Source: Delphinus delphis
Lineage: Eukaryota > Chordata > Mammalia > Artiodactyla > Delphinidae
Assembly (NCBI RefSeq): GCF_949987515.2
Contig: NC_082687.1
Location: forward strand, 27,058,132 to 27,122,131
Direction: 5' to 3'
Length of the DNA: 64,000 nt
Part shown: piece after piece, positions 33,974 to 43,992 of the stretch
How the letters are laid out: every line of letters begins with the position of its first letter
Numbering within the stretch: position 1 is the stretch's first letter
Notes under the pieces: generated by a model
What the model was told of the DNA's origin: nothing
Database searches by the model: none
Seen by the model: the letters and a program-made list of their open reading frames with translations, nothing else
Translations under genes and position numbers: made by a program

Positions 33974-35014
33974 TGAAGGTGTTTCAGGAGAGCATGTTAA
34001 TTTACAGTCTTCAGGAATTAGCATGCAGGAGAGGACTGGGGGCGTAGAGTTCTGCATTAGAGCCATTAAGATAATAGTTGAGATCTGTGCACGGGCCCTG
34101 GGAATAATGTTAAATCTCCTGAAAGTCAGAATGATGTGATGCAAAGGATGTTGGTAGAAGCTTGAGAAACCAAGGAGTTGATCCTTTGCCTCCAGGACAT
34201 AATACCAACCGTCCGAAGAGGTCTGTGACCTTGATCAAGTCACTAATCTATCGCTGAATCTACTTATGATTTGTAAAATAAGGTAACGTCCACACCTACC
34301 CTGTAGGCTGGTTATAAGGAATAAATGAAATAATATCTATGAGTCCATTAGCATAGAGTAGGCCCTGAATAAAGGCAGTCCTATCTAGTGGGCTCTTCAC
34401 CATCTTCCCCTAGTAGAGGAGTGCTGCCAGCCTTTGTGATTTAGACTGTTTGAGTTTCATGTGTGATGATAAACCATTATCTTTTGCACAAAGCATCTTT
34501 GTGCTTTTTCAATGGACTGTACTAAATGCAGTAAACTGTCTTATGATTTTATGTTATGTTTGGAAAGGCAGAAGATATCTATAAAAGTATAAACTACATG
34601 AGAATAAATTTAAAATGTACTACATAACGAACAGGTGATAAATTTATGATTTTTAAATGGAACGGGAGTTTGGTGTGGTCCAATTTTTAAACAGTAACAA
34701 TTTTGCATAATGAATTCTAATAACACCAGAAAAATCAACAGAGAGAAAAAATGATTATATGCTAAAATAAAGACTTGATGTAACTACAGTACCTAGCACA
34801 GCGGTAAGAGAGAAAAGCATGCTATTTACATAGGGAGAAATATATCGTATTAGCTGTGCAAACGAACCCAAATTCAGTCTACTGTTATAAACATTTTCAA
34901 CTAATGAGATTAGGAATTATGAAATACGTCTTGAAAAACAGACGCATTTAAATTTTAGCTTTCTGGAGAGTATCCTGCCCTGACCATAAGAAAGCATGGT
35001 CTTTAAGATATCCT
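33974..35014. other. Intronic stretch; MIR-like piece plus AT-rich sequence
   Basis: 34220-34382 follows sense MIR order ('gtgaccttgatcaagtcact', 'atttgtaaaataaggtaacg', 'gagtaggccctgaataaagg'). 34590-35010 is AT-rich and unrecognised. Confidence 0.5.
34220..34382 (+). mobile_element. MIR SINE
   Basis: The order 'tgtgaccttgatcaagtcac', 'taccctgtaggctggttata', 'aggaataaatgaaataatat' and 'aggccctgaataaaggcagt' is that of a sense MIR from the mid-core to the 3' end. Confidence 0.7.
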
Positions 35015-35028
35015 TTGACCTGGTAATT

Positions 35029-35377
35029 TAAAAAAAAATAAATTTATTTATTTTTTATGTATCTGTTTTTGGCTGCATTGGGTCTTCGTTGCTGCGTGCA
35101 GGCTTTCTCTAGTTGTGGTGAGCGGGGGCTGCTCTTCGTTGTGGTGTGCGGGCCTCTCATTGCGGTGGCTTCTCTTGTTGCGGAGCATGGGCTCTAGCCA
35201 CGTGGGCTTCAGTAGTTGTGACACATGGTCTCAGTATTTGTGGCTTGTGGGCTCTAGAGCGCAGGCTCAGTAGTTGTGGCTCCGCGGCATGTGGGATCTT
35301 CCCAGACCAGGGCTCAAACCCGTGTCCCCTGCATTGGCAGGTGGATTCTTAACCACTGCACCACCAGGGAAGTCCCT
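35029..35377 (-). mobile_element. CHR-family SINE, long form, antisense
   Basis: On the + strand: (attt)n tail, 'ggctgcattgggtcttcgtt', 'cattgcggtggcttctcttg', 'cagtagttgtg' units and the head 'gcaccaccagggaagtcc'. The flanks are tgacctggtaattt (35015-35028) and tgatctggtaattt (from 35378), one mismatch. Confidence 0.94.
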
Positions 35378-35390
35378 GATCTGGTAATTT

Positions 35391-36139
35391 TGGATAAAAT
35401 ACTCAAAGGAAATGGCTCCAGAGGGGAAAAATAGAATTTATACCAATATTTATAGTTATCTGCATATTATAAACACATTTGTATATTATTTATATATAAT
35501 ATTTATAAATAAGTACATATAGACATACACACATATATACACGTATACACACACACAAACAGAACCAATTACATGCCCCTTTTGAGAACTGGCAGCGCAA
35601 GCATTAGCAAAATGGAATAAAGTTATTAGAAATGATAATAAGCCCACACGCTTAATATTTGGAAAGAGCTGCATGAAATAAATTCAAAAAGAAAAGCCCT
35701 GTGTGGTCTTTGTTTCAGGGATGCAGGGAAGCACAAGGCTGTCGGCTGCTGTCTCAGGGACTGGATATTCTTCAGCAGAATAGATAACCTGGAGGAAATA
35801 CTGACTAAATAAGGCAGTTTCAGGTGATCAGTGCTATGAAGAAGATTAAGCGCCATGGGATCGAGAAGAGTTTAGGGCAGAGGGGTGATGCTCTTTTGGG
35901 GGTGATGGTACAAGGGGGAGGGTTCTGTGAAGGAGCCATCCAGGTGAAGGTGGGGCTGGGCAAGGAGCGTTTCCAGGGGTGGGACAGCACTTTGAAGCCT
36001 GTCAGTGCCCTTCTGGAATGAGTTGGGCACGTGTGAACGAAGAGCAAGCCAGTGTGGCCAGATCGTAGGCAATAATGGTAGGTTTCCTGGATTACAACAG
36101 AATAGTTAACTTGGGAGTGACTCCAATAGCCAGGCTTTA
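35391..36139. other. Intronic stretch, mostly unrecognised
   Basis: 35500-35560 is a (TA)/(CA)-rich simple region. 35866-36070 ('gtttccaggggtgggacagc', 'gaagagcaagccagtgtggc') resembles an old dispersed repeat of unknown family. No gene was seen. Confidence 0.35.
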
Positions 36140-36960
36140 CTTTTTTACGGTTAAAAAATTTTTATTGTTTAGTCGTGGAATTATGGTGGAAGTACAGAAG
36201 TATATGAACCAAGCGTATGTTTTAAAGAAGAAAGATAAAGCAAATAGCCGTAGACTCACCACTAGGTTATGAACTAAAATACCTTGAATCCCCTTGTAGC
36301 TGTCTGACTGTCCCCCTCCCTTGCTTCCAGTGGTAAACATCGTGTGACTTTTGAGATAATGACTTACTTGCTGTTCTGTAATTTTGTGACCTATACGTGC
36401 AATCCAAACATAGGGTTTAGTGTAGCTTGCTTTGAACTTTATATGAAAGAGCCATACTGTGTGTATTCTTTCATGGCTTGCTTCTTTCTCTCCAAATTGT
36501 GAGGTTAACCTGAGTTGATACATACATTTATTGTTATTTTTACTTTATAACGTATGAATATAGTATAATTGAGTCATCTGTTGGTTGTTGTTTGGTATTT
36601 GCTTTTCCAGTGTTTGGCTATGCTGTGGTCAGTTCTGCTATAGAAAGTACATGTCTGTAAGTACACATGTGCAAAAGTTTATCTTGGGAATTTACCTAGA
36701 AGGTCAATTGGGAGTTGTAGGGTATCATCAAACTTACAAGAAAATGCCAAAGTACTTAAAGGGGAATTATACCGGTTTTTACCCTCGCTGGCAGTATATG
36801 AGAATTTTTGTTGCTCGACATACACCCGTTCTTGAGGTTGCCGAACTTAATTACATTTTGCCAATCTCATGAGTGTATTGAGGTATGTTGAGGTTTTTCT
36901 CTTCACTTTTATAATCACTAATGAGTTTTGAGCACCTTTTCATGTGGTTTTGGGCCATTT
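36140..36960. mobile_element. Ancient L1M-like fragment(s)
   Basis: 'Acgtgcaatccaaacatagg', 'gagttgatacatacatttat', 'gctatagaaagtacatgtct' and 'gggaatttacctagaaggtc' follow the old L1 order already seen at 2690 and 10480. Highly diverged; the boundaries are approximate. Confidence 0.4.
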
Positions 36961-37139
36961 GGATTTCCTTTACTTCCTTCTGTGAAGGGCTTTTTCAGGC
37001 GTTTTGCCCCATTTTTTATTGGCCTTTCTGCCTTACCTCAGTGATTCATAGCTGTTATTTGTGCCTTCGGGGTGTGTGCTTTTCTTCACTCTTTTTATGT
37101 CTTTAAAATTTTAATGCAGTCACATTTTTTAATCTTTCT

Positions 37140-37560
37140 ATATTAGTCTATTTATTGCTTTGTAACAAATCGCCCCCACCTCCAGTGGCCTAAACAGCAG
37201 CCATTTATTTATTTCAGTTTGGACTCAGCACACTGGGCAGTATGGTCTCATCTGGACTGCCTCCTGCATGGCGGGAAGCTCTGCTTCTGAGGGTGGGATG
37301 TCTGACCGATGGGGCCATAGGTGGGGGGCCTGGGCGACATGTCTTTCATCACCCAGCAGGCTAGCGTGGGCTTGATCACGTGGACGCCAGAGGCTTCCAA
37401 GGGAGTGGAGCATGGGTGTGCAAAGGTTCTACAGCTAGAGGCTCCGAATTAGGGCAGTGTCACTTCTACCACATTCTTTGGCCGCAAGACCAGCCCGGAT
37501 TCAAGGGGTGGGAAAATAGACGCTACCTTTTACCCGAGGAGCTGCAGAGTCCCACTGAAA
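37140..37560 (-). mobile_element. Probable old LTR-type relic, antisense
   Basis: 'Attgctttgtaacaaatcgc', 'tccagtggcctaaacagcag', 'ggactcagcacactgggcag' and 'caggctagcgtgggcttgat' follow the layout of an ancient ERVL-type LTR read in reverse. I am unsure of the family. No coding sequence. Confidence 0.4.
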
Positions 37561-39200
37561 AGAGAAGCTCCTACAAAGGAGGGGTGGAGAATTCAGACGG
37601 TGCTTGCAATCCATCACATTATACGTTATGGTTTTGCTTTTCTTCTCTACTCCAAGGGTAAGAAATTACAATCCTGTATCATCTTCTAAAAGGTTTCTGG
37701 TTTAGCTTTGGAAGAATGAAGTTTCAAAAACTGTGACAGTGGAGGATGTTGATAATGGGGGAAGATATGCCTGTGTCCGGGCAGGGAGTCTAGGGGAAAT
37801 CTCTGTACCTTGTGCCCAGCTTTGCTGTGAACCTAAAACTACTCCAAAATAAGGTCTGTTAAGAAAAAGTAAAACATGAAACCAGACCATGACAGCAGCT
37901 GAAAGAGCTGGTGAGCATGATTAGAAAGTTTAAGAAGTGAGAGGAAGCAGCTTGTCGAGGAGGGCATTGGGGAACCATTGTACTTAATGATTGGAGGTCA
38001 AGAGTTGGTTAAAAAAAAAACAAAAAACATTTTCCAATGTAAAAATAATTTTTTGCTTTCATTCCTTGTCTGTTAGCTATAATACAACGACTAAGAAAGA
38101 GAAGATTGCTGCTCCTACTATCTTACCAACTTACTCAAAACAGCCCTCAGCATTTATACTGTGTGGTTCGCTTTTGTTCATATTTATTTTTTTGCCTGAA
38201 TACTCTTATCAGAAATTATGGATTGTGTTTTGTTCAACTTTTCAGTTTGCTTGACCTGAAGTTTTACTTTAACACGATCTGTCAGTATTCATTGTAGTGA
38301 GCCAGGACCCATACGGGGTGCAGGAGTTGGGAAGCAGCTTCTTTGAAAGTGCTTTAGACCAGAGGCAGAATTGTACCCTGGTGAGGGCATGGGTTTTGGA
38401 CAGATGGCTCTGGAATAGATCAGACTTTTGCTGATGTAGTACCTGTGTGACTTTGTGCGAGTTATTTAACATCTCGGAGCTTTGGCATTCCATGGTTAAA
38501 TAGAGACTCTCAAGAGTATTGAGTAAAGTTAAAAATACACCTATTCTCTAGCATGGTGCATGGCCCATAAAATAACTGTTAGCCTGTTGTAGAAGTTGGG
38601 TTTTCCACTATTTTCTATGACGACAATAAAAAGAAAGAAAAATGAGGACCTGTAGGTCTCTTGCAGAATGAATTCTTTCTGCCACTTAAGCGTGGCCTTT
38701 GGTTTCCGTTCCTGCTGCTGTTTTCTATGAATACTCTTTGAATCCTCTGGATTTCTCTGACTGGAGTTGAACCATCAGTTAAGGGCATCTGGTTGGCTGA
38801 CTTTAAGCTTTGAGACCCTTAATATTTGAAACCCTGGCAGCCAGCTGGATCTCATCCAGCCCTGGGAGATACTATCAAGTGTGTGTGCTCCTAATCATAG
38901 ACGGAACTTTTGCGTCCGGGAAGTTCTGACCTGAGTGAGTAGAGAAAGGGAAAGTGCTTCCGGGAACAATATATATATTTCTCCCGCACCTGCTCCATCC
39001 CAGAGCATTAGCATAGAAGACAAGCCACCAGAGTGCGCCCGGGTGGGATGATGGGCCCCTTGGCCGAGGAGTTGGGTTGTGTCTCCTCACAGCTCACGTG
39101 GAGGAGAGCTCTACAGCTCTGCCATCTGAGGAAGAATCAGTTCCTGCTGAGCCTTGACCTGAAACAAGGACCCAAGTAATCACTCCATCTTTCTTTCCAG
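37561..39200. other. Repeat-poor intron before the exon pair; one MIR
   Basis: Apart from a probable sense MIR at 38375-38590 ('gtgtgactttgtgcgagtta', 'ctagcatggtgcatggccca') I recognise no transposon here. No CHR SINE or young L1 lies between 35378 and 41158, the largest such gap around the exons. Confidence 0.5.
38375..38590 (+). mobile_element. MIR SINE
   Basis: In sense order: 'gagggcatgggttttggaca', 'acctgtgtgactttgtgcga', 'gttatttaacatctcggagc', 'tagcatggtgcatggcccat'. Diverged, but the order and spacing fit a nearly full-length MIR. Confidence 0.6.
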
Positions 39201-39296
39201 GTCTTTCGGCAGCCCAGCGGAAGTTTGCTCATTCACTCAGAGACTTCAAATTTGAGTTTATCGGCGATGCAGAGACTGACGATGAACGCTGCATAG
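39201..39296 (+). CDS. ARHGAP10: ARHGAP10 (GRAF2) coding exon, BAR domain, probably exon 3
   Basis: ARHGAP10 is a cytoplasmic BAR-PH-RhoGAP-SH3 protein that stimulates GTP hydrolysis by Rho-family GTPases. It links membrane shape to actin control. This 96-bp exon follows the acceptor tttctttccag and ends at the donor g|gtgcgt. It starts with the last two bases of a split serine codon (phase 1), then 31 full codons, then the first base of the next aspartate codon. The peptide is L-S-A, then AQRKFAHSLRDFKFEFIGDA, then ETDDERCI, about residues 53-83 of the human numbering. It lies in the N-terminal BAR domain (roughly the first 250 residues). ARHGAP26 has 'RKFADSLNEFKFQCIGDAET' and oligophrenin 'QKFSQTLQSFQFDFIGD' here, so GRAF2 is the best match. 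From memory, human ARHGAP10 has V instead of E before TDDERC, and V instead of the first A of AAQRK. No stop or frameshift. The exon number is inferred. Confidence 0.95.
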   Translation, partial: VFRQPSGSLLIHSETSNLSLSAMQRLTMNAA

Positions 39297-39369
39297 GTGC
39301 GTAAAGACAGGGTTTTGGTTGGCTTTCCTTTGCTTTGACCATGAAATAATCATTCCTTTCTTCTTACAG
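39297..39369 (+). other. ARHGAP10: ARHGAP10 mini-intron (73 bp, phase 1)
   Basis: It begins gtgcgtaaag and ends ctttcttcttacag, with a clear pyrimidine tract. A branch-point candidate, 'tttgacc', has its adenine at about 39338, some 32 bases before the acceptor. It splits the aspartate codon G|AT. At 73 bp it is near the minimum for mammalian introns, whereas the flanking introns each exceed 24 kb. It contains no repeat. Confidence 0.93.
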
Positions 39370-39431
39370 ATGCTTCGTTACGTGAATTTTCTAACTTTTT
39401 GAAGAATCTGGAAGAGCAGAGAGAAATTATG
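39370..39431 (+). CDS. ARHGAP10: ARHGAP10 (GRAF2) coding exon, BAR domain, probably exon 4
   Basis: This 62-bp exon completes the split aspartate codon and adds 20 codons, ASLREFSNFLKNLEEQREIM. It ends exactly after the ATG methionine codon (phase 0) at a consensus donor gtgagt. This matches human ARHGAP10 residues about 84-104 as I recall them, with no difference. In ARHGAP26 the same position reads 'ARSLQEFATVLRNLEDERIR', which is clearly different. The segment is part of the long helices that form the crescent-shaped BAR dimer, which senses or bends membrane. The next exon (expected to begin ALSVTETLIKPLEKFRKE) is not in the window, so the following intron is at least 24.5 kb. Nothing suggests a pseudogene: the introns are retained and the reading frame is clean. 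Confidence 0.95.
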
Positions 39432-39904
39432 GTGAGTGGTGGGGTGTAAAATAACAAGTCCATCTTTAAGTGGGGTGGAAATCTGGGTAGCTGGTTCTGG
39501 TGGAAGTTTTGGTGCATTTGTCCATGGATGAATAGTGCACAGTAATGGAAAGATCCCCAGATGAGGTTTGGGGGCCTGGATTTCTAGTTCCCCAGGGGTG
39601 CCGACCATCCTGGATAAGTTGCTGGACCTCTAGACCAAGACCCTGTGTCTTCGTCTGTAAAAGACCATGTTGAAGTGTATCAGTGCTTTCTAGATTTTTG
39701 TTAGCCCTGGAACAGTTGCATTTAAATCGAGTCTCACGCAGAATCTTAATATGTTAAGAAGACAAAAGCAGAAAATCTTATGGAGAGGACAGCAGGGCAC
39801 AGTTGGAGCTTGCCTCAGTCTTCTGTGGATTTCTAGGCTGTGTGGAGAGGAAGAGAGCTCGAACCTGGAAGTCCTTAAAATCCCACTTTGCCTTGAGATA
39901 CATG

Positions 39905-40045
39905 ATCACAGTAGTAGTGAATAATAGCTCCCCTCTGTTGAGTGCTTTCCATGTGCCGGATGCTACGCTGAGTGCATTGAGTAGATCCTATTTAACATGC
40001 ATTTTGAGGGTATTGAATAGTATTCATCCACCTTTCTGAAAACTT
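39905..40045 (-). mobile_element. MIR SINE fragment, antisense
   Basis: In antisense MIR order: 'gtgaataatagctcccctct', 'gttgagtgctttccatgtgc', 'cggatgctacgctgagtgca'. Only the 3' half of MIR is present. A second antisense MIR lies about 200 bp downstream. Confidence 0.65.
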
Positions 40046-40239
40046 TGTATTTCTCTCCTGATATTCATTCAACAAAGATTTACAGCAGACTCGCCATTGG
40101 ATTATGACACATTATCTATTTTCACCAGTTTTTTCAGGTTTTTAAAAAAAATGACCATCTGTTTTTTCTATGTTCTCGAGAACGAGAACTACCTAGAATT
40201 ATGTGGAAGTGTACCTGTATGAGGGGGTTCAGATGTGGT

Positions 40240-40480
40240 GGTAATAATATTGAATATGGCAGCTAAGACAATTAACCTTTACTCTGTGCGTGGTACTGGT
40301 CTAAGCTGTTTACCTACGTTTAAGTCATTTAATTCTCACATCAGCCTTATGAAATAGACTCTGTGATTGACCCCTAACTGACCAATGAGGAAATGGAGGT
40401 GCAGCACCTTGCCCAGGATCGCATGGCAGCTGAGGGGTAGAGCCCGGTCAGGCCACAACCAGACACCCTGGACCACCTGC
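40240..40480 (-). mobile_element. MIR SINE, antisense
   Basis: In antisense order: 'ttaacctttactctgtgcgt', 'ggtactggtctaagctgttt', 'taattctcacatcagcctta', 'gaccaatgaggaaatggagg', 'cttgcccaggatcgcatggc' and 'gagcccggtcaggccacaac'. Almost full length. Confidence 0.8.
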
Positions 40481-41144
40481 CAGCGTGGCCAGCTTCCTAG
40501 ATGTTGCTGCAATCTGGCTGGTGGCTGGTGGGGATTTCTAGCTGGTAGAATTGGAGTAGGAGAAGAAGTAGGAGGAAAGCACTGATTTTTGACTGAAGCA
40601 TGACAGAGACCTATGGCCCCTAAAAGCGCTAGCGTAATTCGCACTGCACCCTAAATTCTGAGATGATTTGTGCCTATTGTAACTACCGAAGCGGGCACGT
40701 GAAGGTACTGTGCTCCCACTAGGTTTTTTCTGGCACAGAGTGACATACATAAAGCTTATTCACGTGTTCCTATAGTCACAGATCTTTCAAGCTCTTTAGA
40801 GCAGTCTAAGTGTGAGAGTGGATAACGGCAGTGCCATGAAGCCACCCTTCTATTGCATGAAGTGGGTGCGGACGTGTGGGTGGTAGAAGTGCGCGTTCTT
40901 AGTTTATGTTCATAGTATCAACTTTCTGTTCTCAATCCTTGAAATTTAGTTGTATTTTCCTGGGATCCTGAGCATTCAGCAAATATGTATTTGATCTCCT
41001 TTTACGTTTCAGTTACCGTTTAGAATCTGAGCACACAGCCGCAAACAAAGCAAAGCCCCTGTCCTCACGGAGGTTACATTTTGGAAAGGGGAGGTGATAA
41101 ATGAACAAATGTATAACACATTGTCAAGTAGCAGTAAATGCTAC
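40481..41144. other. Intronic stretch, mostly unrecognised
   Basis: 40960-41144 ('cagcaaatatgtatttgatc', 'ctgtcctcacggaggttaca', 'agcagtaaatgctacaaaat') is an old dispersed mammalian repeat. It continues after the SINE at 41290-41420 ('gcatcctggtatctggggga', 'gtttcaggcagtg'). I cannot name the family. Confidence 0.4.
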
Positions 41145-41158
41145 AAAATGAAATTGAG

Positions 41159-41275
41159 GGAATTCCATGGTGGTCCAGTGGTTAGGACTCTGGGCTTTCA
41201 CTGCCGAGGGCTCAAGTTCAATCCCTGATCCAGGAGCTAAGAGCCCACAAGCCGTGTGGCGTGGCCAAAAAAAAA
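41159..41275 (+). mobile_element. CHR-related SINE, very short form
   Basis: The head is ggaattccatggtggtccag, followed by 'gttaggactctgggctttca', 'caatccctgatccaggagct' and an A-tail. The perfect duplication aaaatgaaattgag lies at 41145-41158 and 41276-41289. It split an older repeat. Confidence 0.95.
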
Positions 41276-41613
41276 AAAATGAAATTGAGAAGAGCAAGGA
41301 GCCAGGGCACCATTACATCTAGAGTGGCGAAGGAAGGAAGGCCTTTCCAGTGGAGAACTATGGAGGCATCCTGGTATCTGGGGGAAGAGAGTTTCAGGCA
41401 GTGTGGTGCTGGGGTTTAGCTCTGCAGAAACACAGAGTGATATTCTATAGTTGGCCCTCTGTATCCACGGATTCTGTATCTGCAGATCAAAAAATATTTG
41501 AAAAAAATTCCAGAAAGTTCCAAAAAGCAAAACTTGAATTTACCACGTGCTGACAACTGTTTACCTAGCATTTACATTGTGTTCACAACTATTTACTTAG
41601 TATTTTCATTGTA

Positions 41614-42456
41614 CAGGCATACCTTGTTTTGTGTTTTTTTAGTTTTTTAAAAATTATTTATTTTTGGCTGTCTTGGGTCTTCGTTGCTGCACGCGGGATT
41701 TCTCTGGTTGCGGTGAGCAGGGGGCTACTCTTCGTTGCGGTCCGTGGGCTTCTCATTGCGGTGGCTTCTCTTGTTGCGGAGCATGGGCTTCAGTAGTTGT
41801 GGCTTGCGGACTCTAGAGTGCAGCCTCAGTAGCTGTGGCGCATGCGCTTAGTTGCTCCGCACTATGTGGGATCTTCCCGGACCAGGGCTCAAACCCGTGT
41901 CCCCTGCATTGGCAGGCGGATTCTTAACCACTGCGCCACCAGGGAAGCCTCCATACCTTGTTTTATTGCACTTCACTTCATTGTGCTTCGCAGATGCTGT
42001 TTTTTTCATATATTGAAGGTTTGTGGCAACCTTGTGTCAAGCCAAGTCTTCAGGCACCATTTTTCCAATAGCATTTGCTCACTTTTTGTCTCTGTCATAT
42101 TTTGGTAGTTCTTGTTATAGTTCAAACTTTGTCATTATTATTATTATATTTGTTATGGTGGTCTGTGATCAGTGATCTTTAACGGTACTATGGCAAAGAA
42201 ATCACAACTCACTGAAGGCTCAGCTGATGGTTTGCATTTTTTAGCAATAAAGTATTTTTTTTAAATTAAGGTATGTACGTTGTTTTTTAAAGACATAATG
42301 CTATTATTGCATACTTAATGAATCATAGCACAGTGAAAACATAACTTGTATATACTGGGAAACCACAAAATACGTGTGACTCGCTTTACTGCAACATTCG
42401 CATTATTGCAGTGATCTGGAATTGAACCTGCAATATCTCTGAGGTCTGTCTGCCTG
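41614..42456 (+). mobile_element. Tigger1-like DNA transposon derivative, middle layer
   Basis: It begins caggcataccttg and ends ggtctgtctgcctg (inverted ends), flanked by TA on both sides (41612-41613, 42457-42458). Inside are 'gaaggtttgtggcaaccttg', 'ccaatagcatttgctcactt', 'ggtggtctgtgatcagtgat' and 'gactcgctttactgcaacat', all typical of Tigger1 ends. The central transposase region is deleted, apart from a short stretch after 'actatggcaaagaaatcaca'. A SINE splits its left end. Confidence 0.85.
41631..41951 (-). mobile_element. CHR-family SINE, long form, innermost layer of the nest
   Basis: On the + strand: T-rich tail, 'tggctgtcttgggtcttcgt', 'tgcggtggcttctcttgttg' type text, 'cagtagttgtggcttgcgga' and the head 'gcgccaccagggaagcc'. 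The duplicated target cataccttgtttt (41618-41630, 41952-41964) is Tigger1 sequence, proving insertion after the Tigger1 copy. Confidence 0.95.
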
Positions 42457-43025
42457 TATTACATATTGTAAATCATCTAGAGATGATTTAAAGTATATAG
42501 GAGGGTGTGCATAGGTTATACGCAAATACCATGCCATTTTATATAAGGGACTTAAGCATCCTTGGATTTTGGTGTCCATGGGGATCCTGGAACAGTCCCC
42601 ACTGGATACTGAGGGACGACTGTATTTCCTTTTTTTGTTCCTTGAGATGAGTTGGCTGGAATGTGGTCTTAGCTCCAGGCTGTCTGATAAAGAAAGCATG
42701 GTTCTCAGAGCTCTTGTTAACTGACCTATTGATTTAATCTTCAGCTATGATGGGGGTTGATGGGGTCTCTGTCTTAGGCAGAATGAGGATGACAGGGCTG
42801 GGTTTCCAGTGCTGGGTAGAAGTAGGAGTAGGATGTTGTCTGTATAAGGCCACGAACCTCAGAAAGGAATGGGACAGCATGTTCCAACCCATTTGCGGGA
42901 ATGGCAGTTCCTGCCGGATAGCAGGAATCTATCCAAAGGCAGAAAGCAGTGGAGGGCAGTTACTACCAACCACAGAATTAACAGGACGCCTAATGCTTTT
43001 TAAAAAATTATTAGCTTAACTTTTT

Positions 43026-43230
43026 TTTTTTTTTTTTTGCGGTACGCGGGCCTCTCACTGCTGTGGTCTCTCCCATTGCGGAGCACAGGCTCCGGACGCG
43101 CAGGCTCAGCAGCCATGGCTCACGGGCCCAGCCGCTCCGCGGCATGTGGCATTCTCCCGGACTGGGGCACAAACCCGTGTCCCCTGCATCGGCAGGCGGA
43201 CTCCCAACCACTGTGCCACCAGGGAAGCCC
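43026..43230 (-). mobile_element. CHR-family SINE, short form, antisense
   Basis: On the + strand: a T-run, 'gcggtacgcgggcctctcac', 'ctcagcagccatggctcacg' and the head 'tgccaccagggaagcc'. The flanks are tagcttaacttttt (from 43012) and tagtttaacttttt (from 43231), one mismatch. Confidence 0.95.
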
Positions 43231-43239
43231 TAGTTTAAC

Positions 43240-43560
43240 TTTTTAGTTTGGAAAATTTTGAGCATGCGCAAACAGAAAGGAAAATATAATTAAGCTACAT
43301 GTGCTCAATATTCGCCTTTGATAACCATTGCCACACAACCAGCCTTGTTTCTCCTATACTCCTCACCACCCCACCGCCATTGTTTTGACAGAAAGCCCAG
43401 TATTATATCGTTTCATCCATAAATACTTCAGTGTATAACTCTCAAAGATAACTCTCTTTATGAACCAAAATATACTTGTCACACCTAAAAACAAATAATA
43501 ATTCCTTGACATTACAAAGAATTGGGCCATATTCATTTTTTCCCCTGATATTCATTTACA
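43240..43560. mobile_element. Ancient L1M-like fragment
   Basis: 'Gaaaattttgagcatgcgca', 'aacagaaaggaaaatataat' and 'atgtgctcaatattcgcctt' give the same old L1 3'-region string as at 9830. Extent uncertain. Confidence 0.4.
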
Positions 43561-43992
43561 TTTTGTTTCCTCCTCATGCCTGCGTCCTGTAACAGTCGGT
43601 TTGAATCTGGATCCAAATACGTTGCATTTGACTGATAAGTTTCTAAGTCCCATTTAATCTATGGGTTTTTCTTTCTCCCTTTTCCCCTTGACAGGAATTC
43701 CTGATACTCTTCCATTCATTTTAAAAAACCTTTAAAATAGCACTCTTCCTGAGTTATCATTGAGTTACAATAATAAAATGGATAATAACGAAAGTAAAAA
43801 AAAAAGGCATTTGACCCATATTGACGTTATTTGGGTGTTTCTGTCTAATCTTGGTAGTCAGTGATCACTTTTTTTTTAAACCATGAAAATTGCGTGGCAT
43901 CATTATGGCTACTTTTGGTTCATGAAATAGCTTTGAACACTTCGTAGACAACAAATCTTTGATGATTTCCTCGACACCAGCCTGAAACTTTT

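Larger units (their letters stand above)
1..39200 (+). other. ARHGAP10: ARHGAP10 intron (3' part), upstream of the exon pair
   Basis: This is the downstream part of the intron that ends at the acceptor tttctttccag just before 39201. Its strand comes from the exons. It contains no exon I can recognise: the preceding ARHGAP10 coding sequence (start methionine through about residue 52) is not visible, and there is no CpG-rich promoter-like stretch. Most recognisable content is transposon-derived and is listed separately. The intron extends beyond the left edge. Confidence 0.8.
41448..42622 (+). mobile_element. Tigger-type DNA transposon (MER2-like), outer layer of a nest
   Basis: The left end 'agttggccctctgtatccac' and the right end 'ctggatactgagggacgact' are inverted repeats of each other. 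TA dinucleotides flank them at 41446-41447 and 42623-42624, as in Tc1/mariner-Tigger elements. The left half (41448-41613, with 'aattccagaaagttccaaaa') and the right half (42457-42622, with 'agatgatttaaagtatatag') are separated by another inserted element. Non-autonomous, no transposase. Confidence 0.85.
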
